Below are positions 1 through 11,126 of a stretch of 64,000 nt of DNA, piece after piece. Below the pieces are notes generated by a model. It was not told the origin of the DNA and did not search any database. It saw only the letters and a list, made by a program, of their open reading frames with translations. The translations under genes were made by a program, and so were the position numbers. Origin of the DNA: Sipunculus nudus. Lineage: Eukaryota; Annelida; Sipuncula; Golfingiida; Sipunculidae. The stretch lies in the NCBI GenBank assembly GCA_026874595.1, contig CM049311.1:44333676-44397675 (forward strand), given 5' to 3'. Within the stretch, counting starts at the first letter, position 1; each line of letters begins with the position of its first letter.

Positions 1-224
1 TTGTATACCCAACAAGAAATTAGATCTTTGACGATACGAAATTGAAAGGGGTCACTCAATACTCGTCCACCGATAGGTGTTGATGCATGATGCTGAAGGT
101 GGCACTAAAAAAGGGGGATATTCAGCCGTTCTGTGTTAAACCAGCGTCATTGCAACAGACTTAACTTCTCCCTCGGGGACCTTTTAAGTCATTTACATTT
201 TATGCTGGCCCAATGGTCTCATTC
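1..224. other. No recognisable feature
   Basis: No ORF, repeat or RNA signal that I can support. The stretch leads into the first CG-rich island. Confidence 0.5.
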
Positions 225-228
225 TCTT

Positions 229-1286
229 GTCGCGTCTCGCGCTTCGTGTGTCGCGCCTCGCGTGTCAGAACATATATAATTTTTTATCTATTTCATTTAA
301 CTGTTACATTTTAAAAATAAAACATTTTCTCATTAGACAGAAATGTAAAAGAAATATTTCCTTCCTACATGAATTATTTTGATTGAGCTAAAATTAAAAT
401 ATATAGATACTGTTATAATTTATATCAAAGTTTTTGCAACATCACATGCCCTTTTAAAATCTTTCACGGTTTTGCAGTTTTACATTTTTTAAATTTACGA
501 AATATTTTGGAAGTGTTTTTAGAATGTTTTAGGCAAATTGTGTGTGCAATGTTCTAAGCCTTGGAGAGTTAAATGCGTGCCATATAAAGCAACCTAATGC
601 ATGGATAAAAAATGGTTTTAAAACTGAATGGACTTTTCTAACGGTTTTACCAGTTCCTGCAAGGATGCGGCAGTTTGATACTTTGGTTTTTTTACTTTAA
701 TATACAAATTTATGTATTTTATAAAATATTTGAATAGGATTATGTAAATTATTATAATACAAATGAATGTTGTTTAAGTTATACTTAATTTTTATATGAT
801 ATAATAGTCTAATCTATTTTGTTATATAAGGAAAAAAGTTATTACATCATTTTGATAAAATTTTGAAATTTTAAATTCTTTTATATTATATTACTACAAT
901 GACATACTATTTTAAAATATTACGATGCGGTATGATATATAGTGTATTACATTTGAATGTATATTTCAACATTTTTTTATATTTTAAACTAACTTCCTGT
1001 AGTCTGACAACAGAAATAGCGGTTATAAAGACGGTTTTATAGCTTGAACAGACATTAAAAATACCCTGAATTTTTAATATGTCGAATTTATATAGATACA
1101 AAAGAGCAACAACTTTGCAGATGAGCTGATTGGATTCCGCGTGGAAAACTGCTTTGAATACTAATATATAAGATTTGAAATTGATGTTTGGAAGGCCCGT
1201 ACATAAAGGAAAACGCTAAGGCGGGAAGCGCGACACGCCAAGCGCGAGGCGTGACACGCGGGGCGCGACAAGCGAGGCGCGACACA
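229..1286. repeat. Inverted pair of CG-rich minisatellite islands around an AT-rich core
   Basis: Two very CpG-rich islands, 229-267 and 1221-1286, are built from the same degenerate 12-14-nt unit (GTCGCGCCTCGCGT-like on the left, its reverse complement on the right). They stand out sharply from an AT-rich interior of about 950 bp with no supported coding sequence. The inverted arrangement suggests a non-autonomous inverted-repeat element, but I see no target duplication. Reading frames across the right island are by-products of its CG-rich repeats. Confidence 0.45.
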
Positions 1287-1289
1287 TAT

Positions 1290-1934
1290 AAGTGTTATAT
1301 GAAAGTTGTATTTCATAAACAAAGAATGTGTGACGAAATTAAGTTTTCAATAGTTAAATATATGGCCATATGATTTAAAAATTATTCCCACAAAGTTTGA
1401 CCAATATTTCTGATTTTAAAACTAAGTTTAATAGTATTATTCACACCTAGGCCCGGCCAACTTTAAGAGAGACAAATGCAACAAAGTATTTATATCTTCT
1501 TAAATCTAGTCAATTAGCACTTACATTAGATCATAATATTTTATCACATTTGAATGTTTGAATTCAATTCCTGATCATTTTTATCTTTAAAAAACTTAAA
1601 ATTGTCCAAGTCTCAACAAAAAGAATTAATTTAAAATTAAAATTATAAGATTCATCTTGTTTATGAGTCCTGTGTTTTGAAGGGGTTGGTGGGGGAGGAG
1701 TCTCTGTTGTTACTGCTGGTTGCTGAAAAATGGGAAATTATCCATCTTGTTTATAGTACAGGTCTGTCATCAGAATTGGGTGTGGTTTGGAGGGGGGGGG
1801 GAGGGAGACTACCTGTGGTACTAACTGCAGACAGCCTGAATTAGCTCAACAAAGAGAGAGGGCTTGCGGGAGTGATGGGATTACATGGCACATAGAGCTT
1901 TACTGAATGACCTACAGTGACCCCTAAGTGGGCT
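1290..1934. other. AT-rich non-coding stretch with G-runs
   Basis: No supported gene. It holds purine-rich runs, including a G-tract near 1790-1806, and leads into the family A tandem repeat. Confidence 0.4.
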
Positions 1935-3366
1935 GCTTGACAATGTAAGGAAATACAACAAGAGCCTCCACAAAAAAATCAATAACTAGCCTAATTTTTA
2001 GCTTTTATTTTAAAATTTAAGATTTTAACAGATTAAATCCTTGTGTGTACATGCTGTGAATATAAAATCCACAGTACATATTGGGAAAAAATGTGCCGTG
2101 GCCAAAGTTTGGCAAATTTAAGGTACTGATTTTATATTTATGCTAATAACTTGAAAAAATTGCAAAATTCAGATCTAATTTTCGGTGTACAATTGAATCT
2201 TGATTAAATGAAGTTATATCCCTGAAAAAAAGTCTCTCGCTTCAAGAATTATCATGTTGAGTGAGTAAATATATTTCCTTATTTTTTTTTTCAAGTTGCA
2301 TGATGTTTGGGCCCATAAGTTCAACAAATTACGCAATACTGGCCTAATTTTTGGAATGTACATAGGAAATGTATGGAAGAATATGCATATTTACTATGAT
2401 CAAATTCAAATCATAGGTTTGACATTAGGTATTCCTGAAGTGTTAAAATGATTTTAATTAAAAAATTGAGGTTTTCCTTAATTTCGCAAGGGAAAAAAGT
2501 CACTGAGACCCAGTTTTTTGGCTTGGAAGGAGATCTTAGGGACATCTAACATTATGCCAATATTTGGATTACCAGGCAAAGTTGTAGTAAACAAAAGTGG
2601 GGTCATGAGGCTAGAAAATACAAATACATCAAGGCCTCTAAAAAACTCAAATAGCTAGACTATTTTTCAAGCTTATACTATCAAATTACAAAATTCATCA
2701 CATTAAATCCATATGTAAACTGACTGTGAAAATTAAACCAACTGTACTTACAAGAAAAAAACGTGCCATGGTCAAAGTTGGGCAAAATTTAAGGTACCAA
2801 TTTTTTATTTTTGTAATATTTTAAAAAAATTAAAAGATTTTGATCTAATTTTGGGTACAGAATTTAATTTTGAATAATTAAAGTTATATTACTGGAAAAA
2901 AAGTCCTTAGCTTTAACACGTTTTGTGTTAAGTGATCAAATATCTTTCCTGATTTTTTACAAAATCCATTATGTTTGAGCCTATAACTTTTCTTAATTAT
3001 ATAATACAAACCTAATTTCTGGTATGTAAATAGGAACTATAAAGAGGAATATTTATGGTAAATATGAGGAAAAACAGATGAGTGGTTTTGATATTAGGCA
3101 GTCCTGAAGAGTGAAAATAGTTATTAATAAAAATTGAGATTTTTCCTTAATTTCTCAAAGGAACGAAGTCGCAAAGACCCAGTTTTTGGCTTGGTAGTAG
3201 ATCTTGGGGACATCTTACATTATGCCGAATTTTGGTTTCCTAGGTCTTACGGTTTCAAAACGTGCCACATCTACGGACGGACGGACGGCAAGACGGACAG
3301 ACAGACGGACGGACGACGGACAATGGACCACGACTATAGCTCAGATGACTTATAGTCAGCTGAGCT
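1935..3366 (+). repeat. Family A element: two ~660-bp tandem units, (ACGG)n and terminal hairpin
   Basis: Two diverged direct copies of a ~660-bp AT-rich unit are recognisable (about 1935-2600 and 2600-3256). Matching landmarks are GTGCCGTGGCCAAAG versus GTGCCATGGTCAAAG and, near each unit end, GAGACCCAG versus AAGACCCAG. The second unit runs into an ACGG/ACAG microsatellite (about 3271-3325) and then a short terminus with a hairpin at 3338-3366. A second, inverted copy of this end lies at about 23105-23310. The architecture resembles bivalve pearl/HINE elements, which are considered non-autonomous. No coding capacity is evident. Confidence 0.6.
3338..3366. repeat. Terminal hairpin of family A
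   Basis: AGCTCAGATGACT, a 3-nt TAT loop, then AGTCAGCTGAGCT: a 13-nt stem with a single mismatch, followed by an A-run. The same arms occur at the ends of family B (32876-32904 and 36306-36334). Confidence 0.75.
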
Positions 3367-3699
3367 AAAAAATATACATGTATATCAAGTAAATATATTA
3401 TAAAAAATAATAATATTATTAGGCACCACACCCGATACTCTTCCCCCTGCACATATCGTCTGCTGGTGAACGTCAAAAGCAGATGATGTATTTCACACAT
3501 TTCGCATCGTCACCGTTAGAACAGACCGGGAAATATGAAATAAGGTAACGTATATGGTTTAACATATCTGGCAGTGCTTTACGAAAAATCACATGCACTG
3601 CATGTATAAATACTTGGCGACTCCTCACGAAATGCATGCAGAGAACGTTTGAGATGTACTACAGGGTTATGAATATAACGTGAGTTCATGTTATCAAAT

Positions 3700-4204
3700 T
3701 GTAACATTCTTCCTAATAATGTTACCTTAGACCTTCACTCCGTGTGGGTCAAGGAGGCAGAGTGTCAGTTAACTGGCTATCAGCCAATTACAGGTTGATA
3801 GCCAGTGGCATAAATACTCAGACAGTTTGGACAGAATTTGATTCTCTTTTTGTATTGATCTGTTTACCAGCCTGTACAGCTGGTTGATAAATTATAAGCT
3901 GATACACTACCTCAGTCTGAGACTCAGATTTGGGTTGCGTGTATTTAATAAGCTCTCGTGATAGAGCAAAACATTTATCTGTGTATTATATTTAATTTAA
4001 TCTCTTGTGAGTTATTTAGTTTTATTTAAAATTGTCAGCAGTAGAGCTGTATTGATGACCCTGTGATTCAGTATAATTAAGAGTTTAACATTGGTTATTT
4101 GTTGATAAGTAGATTAATTGTGTGTCTGTAAGTTGCATAGGGTAAACATTTTTTTTACCGGAGACACACATGTTATATAGCATAATCTGTGTTATTATAT
4201 AACA
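3700..4204 (+). repeat. Probable 5' LTR of a decayed Gypsy element (3' boundary uncertain)
   Basis: The sequence starts TGTAACATTC and precedes Gag remnants in the same orientation. Its first ~110 bp recur at 12322-12430, showing that this is a dispersed repeat with a defined 5' end at TGTAA. A TG...CA-compatible end exists near 4204 (ATATAACA), but I found no clear primer-binding site after it, so the 3' end is a guess. No matching 3' LTR is seen downstream. Confidence 0.45.
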
Positions 4205-4664
4205 TACTGATATAGTAGATAGTTGAATATGAGTCGACCTCGCATAAGACGAGGGCCATTGTAGATTGTAAAACTTGTTGGACTAGTTATAGAGTTTAGG
4301 GTGACTAGCCCAGGTGAACAGTGGTTAGGTCGGTTGACCCCTGGTGGGCATGGGGAGCACTACCCCTCTGTAGCACAGGATGAGTCATATGTTGCTGTGG
4401 ATCAGACAGGTTTTTCGGATGTGGAGTCCCATAAACACATTTTTTATTGACGTTATACAAGCTAGACAATATACGAACCTATTCCTGAGAGAAATAGAGC
4501 CACTTAGTCAGAGACAAACATCAATAGTACAGCTGGTTGATGCGTCCCCTGTTCATGCACTACACCATTACCGATGATGCCATTATCACCAGGTTCTGTG
4601 TGTGAGAGACTCTCCACAGAGAAACAAAAAGAACCAGACAGGACTTGATGGCGAACGGGTAGAA

Positions 4665-5640
4665 ATGGCAGATATGAATGGCTGGACGGAATTAAAGAAA
4701 GCCGTGCAACTGGTTACATGTCTGCGGGGTAAAGAATTGAGGAGACTAACGGCATGATTACTCGGCCCTGAAAGATGCCTTGACTAAAAGGTTTGGTCTT
4801 CCATGCAAAGAGAGCGCGTTTCGGGCGATGTTCCGTGAGCGTAAGAGAGACACTGAAGAAACCTTAATGGATTATGGGAGTGAGGTTTCGCATCTTGCGC
4901 AGAGGGCACATCCAGGTATTGGCAGTGATGCCATAGATTTAATAGCCACAGACCAGTTTTTTTTTAAGTTGGTGATATTGAGATGAAGAGACATATGGAT
5001 CTCCGATATCCATCCAGTCTGGAGGAAGCTGTTAGCCCCGAAACTCAATACGAGTCTTTTGAGGAAAGTGAATATGTAAGGCCAGAACGTAAGTTCCAAC
5101 CAAGGTAAGCTGTAGGTGTAGCGGGGACACCAACTGACAAACAGCTAACACAGCTTCAAGAGCATGTTATGAAGTTGATGGCCAATGAGTCTAGGACGCA
5201 AGAAGTTAACCAGACTTTAAGACGTCAATTCGAGTCTCTGACCAAACATGTTAACAAGATATCGCAGATGTTGGCCGGAGATGGTCAACTGCAGTTAGCT
5301 GATCACCGTAAGCGTGGTATGCGTCGGGTCAAAAGTAAAAGTACTTCACCTCGGAGGAAGACCAGTTCAAATCGAGGACAGCATCGACTGTGTTTTGGTT
5401 GTGGCCGGCCTGGCATCTTCAAAAGGAATTGTCCAGCAGGACGAAAGAAATCACCGAATGAGACTAACCAGAAGAAGCAACGAGGGAGAGGCTCTCCCCA
5501 AAGCTCTAGACCAGCTAAGCAAAGGGGGAGCCCCTTCTGCAGTTTCAATGGGGGAATTGGACGTGAAAAGACGTGTAAAGCCTCTACCACTTCCAACAGA
5601 AGGGAGTCGCCGCGGCCGGATGCTTTGCCCAGGTGAGACC
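4665..5640 (+). pseudogene. Gag pseudogene of a Ty3/Gypsy-type retrotransposon
   Basis: Frame pieces in the + direction read as a retrotransposon Gag. About 4665-4760 gives a capsid-like piece ending in LVTCLRGKEL before a stop. About 4780-4986 holds LTKRFGLP and FRERKRDTEETLMDY, typical of the retrotransposon capsid family. 5169-5636 carries a basic nucleocapsid region. A zinc knuckle at 5391-5432 reads CFGCGRPGIFKRNC; in the CCHC pattern the isoleucine sits where histidine is expected, so zinc binding is probably lost. The pieces lie in different frames with stops between them and no protease, RT or integrase follows. It is a dead, truncated copy, probably linked to the LTR-like sequence at 3700. 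Confidence 0.7.
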
Positions 5641-6221
5641 AGCCCTACGGAAGAGGTAGGCATCTGCAGAATCCTATCGACCAGACGACCCTGAAAATTA
5701 GCGTAAACCAAAGTTCTGCCAAGTGTTTTTAGAACCAGAGATGAGTCGGGATGGATCCCACCTTGGCTTATAGTCGGGTAATAATTACAGTGGTAGGGAG
5801 ATTCTGTCAAGCCTTATAGAAGTAATAGAAGAGTTAGGGCTAGGTAAGTGTTTCCGGAAGCCTCACATGAACGTGTAGGTTGAGGACAGGAGCCTCCTGA
5901 ACTCATTTGTTTCTTCTTCTTTTTTGTTGTATTTTTTTTTAATTGTAGACTGCCAGCCCTAGGGGAGCGACTGGCTCAATTGTCTGGGCTACCGAAGAGG
6001 AATTAGACAGGAGTCAGGATCCATGATGTGACCCAGATGACCCAGATGTGACTCCAGGAACCCCAACGGACCCACACGAATGAAGGACCCCTTGGATCCA
6101 CAGAAGACACTCGATGTGTAAATCTGTCTAGTGGACTTGTTTTATGTGTGAACCACAGGCGCTTGAATCGCTATTTGTGTTGATATTGGCTTAAATCGTG
6201 TTCAATTTACCTTAACAACAG
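5641..6221. other. Decayed sequence 3' of the gag relic
   Basis: No reading frame resembling pol is recognisable here. It contains a T-rich run near 5908-5942. It may be remaining element sequence, but I see nothing diagnostic. Confidence 0.35.
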
Positions 6222-6741
6222 TCCCCTACCGTTTAATGAGCTGTAAACCATGTTATATCGCTTGCCGGTACTTGTTTATATAATAGATACACAAGGCCGG
6301 CATCCAAGTCTGCGGACGAGTCTGTATCCATTAAGCGACGAGTAGACAGATTTAACCCAGATTAATATTTCCATCGTTATCAACCAATCAGGTGTTAGGT
6401 TCCAGGGGGGAATCCTTACTGCTGACCAAGATAAATGGGGATTTCCTCGTTTGGGGTAACAGCTGCTTAATGGATGCAGACTAGTTACAAATAAGAGCTC
6501 ATTACAAGTGGTACACTGTGTGTATTGGAATTGTAAATGCTTTTATAGAAAGAAGAACTGGCCATTTAACGACTGTAAGTTTCTTCCCTCGAAAATCTTT
6601 GAAATATTCGGGAATTTGAATTGATTTCTTGTATTATCGCCAACCCACCGCATACTTGGATGCCGGTCTTGGGTATCTATTATATAAACAAGTACCGGCA
6701 AGCAATATAACATGGTTTACAGCTCATTGAACGGTAGGGGA
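6222..6741. mobile_element. Short inverted-repeat (MITE-like) element, ~520 bp
   Basis: The first ~95 bp (6222-6315) and last ~95 bp (6650-6741) are near-perfect inverted copies, starting TCCCCTACCG and ending CGGTAGGGGA. The shared interior block includes the ATGTTATAT, CTTGCCGGTACTTG and TATATAATAGATAC words. The ~330-bp interior has no supported coding sequence. A convincing target duplication is not visible, so superfamily is not assigned. Confidence 0.65.
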
Positions 6742-6827
6742 TTATATGTCCAACAGATACAAGCTAATATTTTAAAGGCGTTTAGTGCATGCCTATAGGT
6801 ATTCTAAATTACATGTGACAATTAATT

Positions 6828-7950
6828 GTATCCGCCAAAACAGAGTTTTGCGGATACTATGTTTTCAGCTGCACGCCGCCGCCGCTGCGTAGGTGTCCGG
6901 AGAACTCCTCCGTAACCGCTGGGCGGAATTTTACGAAACCCGGGATTATGTTCGGGTCACATGTGAACTGCTGCACCCCGATTTTGTTTTGACCTCTGAC
7001 CTTTCCTCTGTGCTCTGCGTCCGTTTGTGCGTCTGTTTCCACACATAAACCCACATATCTCGGGAACCGTTTGACGGATCAGGAAATTTTTTTTGCACAA
7101 ATGTAGCCCTTGGAGAGCTTTATAACAACCATGTTTGCCCAGTGTCCATCTGTCACTCATATCTCTGCAGTGATTTGACTAATTCACCTGAAATTTGGCA
7201 TGCGTTTACATCCTGGATAGCTTTTCTGATTTTATGACAGGTGGTGCCACCTACATTCACGTTTACGCTGCAGACATCCAAGCTCATATCTGAGGAACCG
7301 TTTGACCGATTGGGCTAAAATTTTGCATGTGTATAGATCTCACATAGCTATTTATCATACACAAAACTGGTGGCGCCACCTGCAGCCATTTTTGCACAGC
7401 TCCCTTCTGTTTGTCTGCCATGGGATAAAATCACTCATATCTCTGCAGTGATTTGACTAATTCACCTGAAATTCGGCATGCATATACATCCTGGATAGCT
7501 TTTCTGATTTTATGACAGGTGGCGCAACCTACATTCACGTTTACGCTGCAGACATCCAAGCTCATATCTCGGGAACCGTTTGACCGATTGTGCCAAAGTT
7601 TTGCATGTGTATAGTTCTCACATAGCTCTTTATCATACGCAAAACTGGTGGCGCCACCTTCAACCATTTTTGCACAGCGTCCATCTGTTTGTCTGCCACG
7701 GGCTAAAATCACTCTTAAACATATAGTGGTTTGACTTATCTGCCTCCAATTTTGCATATGTATACAACTTGGATGGCTTTCTGGATTTTGTGGTAGGTGG
7801 CGCAACCTACATACACCATTTGGCTGCAGACATCCATGCTAATATGCAACAATTCACTCTATTTCCCCTTGCCACTCAATCCATGCCTCACTTCACCCGT
7901 TCCACTCTGATTTAGGCGGATACACGTAGTCGCTTGTCGACTACCCGTAT
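6828..7950 (+). repeat. Family F element with hairpins at both ends and a ~278-bp tandem core
   Basis: The left end (6828-6857) is a hairpin pairing GTATCCGC with GCGGATAC. The right end (7926-7944) is a hairpin pairing GTAGTCG with CGACTAC. The 9-mer GTATCCGCC at the left end recurs inverted as GGCGGATAC at 7915-7923, linking the two ends. The core repeats with starts near 7153, 7431 and 7709 (period 278-279). Each period contains two half-units, each with a GGTGGCGCCACC-like palindrome (7240, 7369, 7520, 7648, 7796). A second, inverted copy lies at 12631-13413. No coding sequence is supported. Confidence 0.65.
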
Positions 7951-9870
7951 TCTAGTTAAGAATTATGTTTTTTTTAGCATTACTATAGCCGGACTAATTA
8001 ATTTAGATCAATCATTTTGACTTTTTGATCATTTGATTCCCTCTGTGGCACATATATACTCATATCTTAATTTGCTTTGACTTAAATAATTAGTTGATTT
8101 CACAGCAAACAGAAAATAAACAGTTTGAAACTTCACTACATTCAAATTTAATACACACACAGACTAAATTTAAGTTATCTTCACTTTTCACAAAATTTTA
8201 CTTATTAATTACTTCTAAATTATAACTTTTTATTTTAAAATAAAACTATTACAGACCTAGTTCATTAAAAACTTTAGAAACCACGTCTGTTTAACACATA
8301 TTACTTTACTAAATTAGACAAATTTACAAATAAATAGTGTTATCCTTATAAACTTAATAGAATTAAAAGCATTTTTTTTTCTGGCATACACACTGCTGGA
8401 CAAGATATGCATGATTATTGCCTTGAATATCTCTGGTGAATCTTTCTACCTATAGGGTATATGTAACAAGTCTGACATACCTGAAGAGTTTTGTTGGGTT
8501 GTTTTTCCTTTTGCCTAGACTTCAATATCTAGTGGAGCCATTGAAAAGTTCAGTACCAGTCGCTTTTTTGGGTTTTTTATCCCGGAATGGTATGCTTGTC
8601 AACGCTAAGAATGTGTGTTTGGCTTAATGGGGCTTAAAAAATATACTAGTTGCCTTGTGGTTATATACCCGCCATGAAAATATAGCCCTCTTGTATGCAG
8701 TGTTTTGTTGTTGACAAAGTTGCCTAGTCGCGTCTATGAGCCGAGTTCTCAGGCCTGTGAGCAACTTTTGCCTTGCAAGTTTTTGTGTCTATCATGTCAG
8801 CATCTTGCCTGGTTGGTATTGCATATATTGCCTAGAGATTTCTCAGTTTTGGCAGGGTACAACCTTTCACCTAGAACATCTTGGTATCTGGTTTGGTGGC
8901 GCCACTTGCATATGATTGTACTTGTCATCATATCTAAACTTAACATCAACCAGCATAAATTAGTCTCCTTCCAGCACTTGAAGCAAAATAAATAAATTAG
9001 ATCAGTGTGCGTACTAAAAAACACCAGTTAAACTAGCAGCACTCATTTAGATGTTTGAATTAGGTTAAATTCCGTGAAACCCTACCAATACTATTAATAT
9101 ACGAGCAACAAACCAAAATACTTAATAAATTGAATAAATACATGAATAAAATGAATAAAGAAGGTGGACTCAAACTCTTTGTATACAAGCTATATTGCAT
9201 TTTAGAGTAATGAGATTTAAATAAAAAAAAACACATACGGTATACATTGCTGTGTGGGGTAAAGATTTTTATCACCAAAAATGTGTATTCCACTGTGTAT
9301 TCCAGAAAATAAATGTTAACCACGTGGTATAAATCTGATTACAACAAATTAAGTTAATCATCACACATTATCTTAATCCATAGAGCTTAATAAAAATTAA
9401 TAGATAATTCATGATAATGATAAGAATGATGATATTGTTATTGTTAAAATAATGGTATACTAACATTTTAAAAAGTAAAATATCAAATGTCAGGGAAAAA
9501 CTGTAATAAGAGCTTTTCTTATTAGGAGAAACTAATCAATGAATAACTTAACCTGATATCTACTTTAAATATCATTTTTATAGATACTTGTTGTTTTATA
9601 AACAACTTTGATTTGACAAATTCTTTGGCAGGACTGCTTACCATTTAACCTCAATATAGGGCATGTAGATGTTATATATTACACGTACACTTTCTTAAAG
9701 TGTTAAAACTACGTGAGGTTTTTTAATAATTTGGTAGTATTATTTCATGTATTACTATGCTGAGGTAATTATATGAGCTGATCTTATATTGAGCGAGGAA
9801 TCTTGCCGTTTCCTGATCAGTTATCGTAAATATTCTAGCCCAGTGAGAGGGCATGTGTTGGCCGTGCGGG
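7951..9870. other. AT-rich non-coding stretch
   Basis: No gene that I can support. Short reading frames at 8436-8627 and 8705-8995 show no recognisable domain. A lone GGTGGCGCCACT palindrome sits at 8894-8905, the same word as in families B and F, and the phrase TTGCCTAG recurs around 8510-8830, so a decayed repeat is likely here. Confidence 0.4.
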
Positions 9871-9871
9871 G

Positions 9872-10762
9872 CCCGAAACCACAGGCACTCGTTTCCAGCA
9901 CTAAAATGGCCTAGAAACCGAAAACACATTGAGTATGGGCGATATACCTATTATAAAAGAACAAGGTAATGAACTCCACCGCTACGCGGGCAAGACAACT
10001 TTTTTTCACAAGTCCGAAATCCAGAGAATTATCCGCTTCACAAGCATGATCGCGCGCCTTTTTGTTGAAAACATCTTTATTTACAAGATTAAACTTCCAA
10101 ATATAAAAGTTCCCCACACTAATCGCGAATTCAAGCACGTTAATTTCAGCTGCGACACCGTCATTTGGCATGTATACATTTACTAGTTGCGGAAGTTGAC
10201 GTCATCCAGGGCTTAATGCATGTTATGGTTATAGAACAGACGTTAATGTATACAAAACAAGTGATTTAATGGTCCTGGTTGTGTTTGCATACCATGCCCA
10301 CTGATTTTCAACTTCATTGACAATTTGACAGCTGTTTGAATTGTGCGCCTAAAAGAGATGTAGAAAACGACTGGTACCATGCAGCCAATCACAGACGCCA
10401 GCTCAGGGGGAAATCCATTCAGCCCGGGGTGACGTCAACTTCCGCAACTAGTAAATGTATACATGACAAATGACGGTGTCACAGCTGGAATAAACGTTCT
10501 GGAATTCGCGGTTAGTGTTGGGAACTTTTATATTTGGAAGTTTAATCTTGTAAATAAAGATGTTTTCAACAAAAAGGCGCGCGATCATGCTTGTGAAGTG
10601 GATAATTCTCCGGAATTCGGACTTGTGAAAAAAAGTTGTCTTGCCCGCGTAGCGATGGAGTTCATTACCTTGTTCTTTTATAATGGGTATATCGCCCATA
10701 CTCAATGTGTTTTCGGTTTCTAGGCCATTTTACTGCTGGAAACGAGTGCCTGTGCCCGAAAC
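9872..10762. mobile_element. Inverted-repeat DNA element with 8-bp target-site duplication
   Basis: The element at 9880-10754 (875 bp) begins CACAGGCACTCG and ends CGAGTGCCTGTG. Its long terminal inverted repeats of about 340 bp (9880-10220 and 10416-10754) are roughly 95% identical, around a ~195-bp unpaired centre. Perfect 8-bp direct repeats CCCGAAAC flank it at 9872-9879 and 10755-10762. An 8-bp duplication fits hAT or P superfamily elements; no transposase is present, so it is non-autonomous. The mirrored 85-86-aa reading frames in the arms are the same frames read twice through the palindrome and are not called as genes. Confidence 0.85.
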
Positions 10763-10874
10763 TAATACCGTTTAAATTTTGAGGCCAGACAGGACACAAA
10801 AAATACTGTTTATTAAAAAACTTACCCCAGGGTAATGCACATACATATGATCACTGATCAGCTGATAATAAAGT
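10763..10874. repeat. First copy of a diverged ~57-bp direct repeat
   Basis: About 10761-10817 resembles 10979-11037: both carry CTAATA, a CGTTTAA-like word, TGAGGC, AGACAGG/AGTCAGG and ACACAAAAAATACT/ACACAAAAATACT. The spacing is about 218 bp. No other feature is seen. Confidence 0.35.
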
Positions 10875-11126
10875 GTGCGAGTGAATCTCGCTATATTAGT
10901 AGACAAGTGTTCTACATATTTTATAACAAAATTTTTCATGCCTGTGAGGGGGGGCATGGTTCAGCCAGACGGAGCTCCTAATAAATATCGTTTAAGATGT
11001 GAGGCTAGTCAGGGCACACAAAAATACTATTCGTCAAATATGACGTGGTGGCTGGTTTTGTCCACCTTATGCCTTTGGGCTATTTTGGGGACAATAGTTA
11101 CCACAAGTTATATTTACTCTAAATGA
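10875..11126 (+). CDS. Small hypothetical ORF with a C-terminal membrane segment
   Basis: An 83-aa frame from ATG to stop. I do not recognise it. Residues about 58-80 (WWLVLSTLCLWAILGTIVTT) form a strongly hydrophobic stretch long enough to cross a membrane, with polar residues before it. The middle of the frame overlaps the second copy of the diverged direct repeat at 10979-11037, which argues for chance coding inside repeat-derived DNA. No promoter, splice or homology evidence supports it. Kept only as a weak candidate exon or microprotein. Confidence 0.15.
   Translation: MRVNLAILVDKCSTYFITKFFMPVRGGMVQPDGAPNKYRLRCEASQGTQKYYSSNMTWWLVLSTLCLWAILGTIVTTSYIYSK

Noticed and set aside
6222-6741. 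Target-site duplication for the 520-bp inverted-repeat element
   Set aside because: Flanks (ACAACAG left, TTATATG right) do not repeat; not claimed.
8436-8995. Two adjacent + frames (63 and 96 aa)
   Set aside because: No domain, T-rich composition, and recurring TTGCCTAG words suggest a decayed repeat.
9929-10723. Four ~85-aa frames with near-identical translations on both strands
   Set aside because: They are the two arms of one inverted-repeat element read in mirror image, with no recognisable domain.
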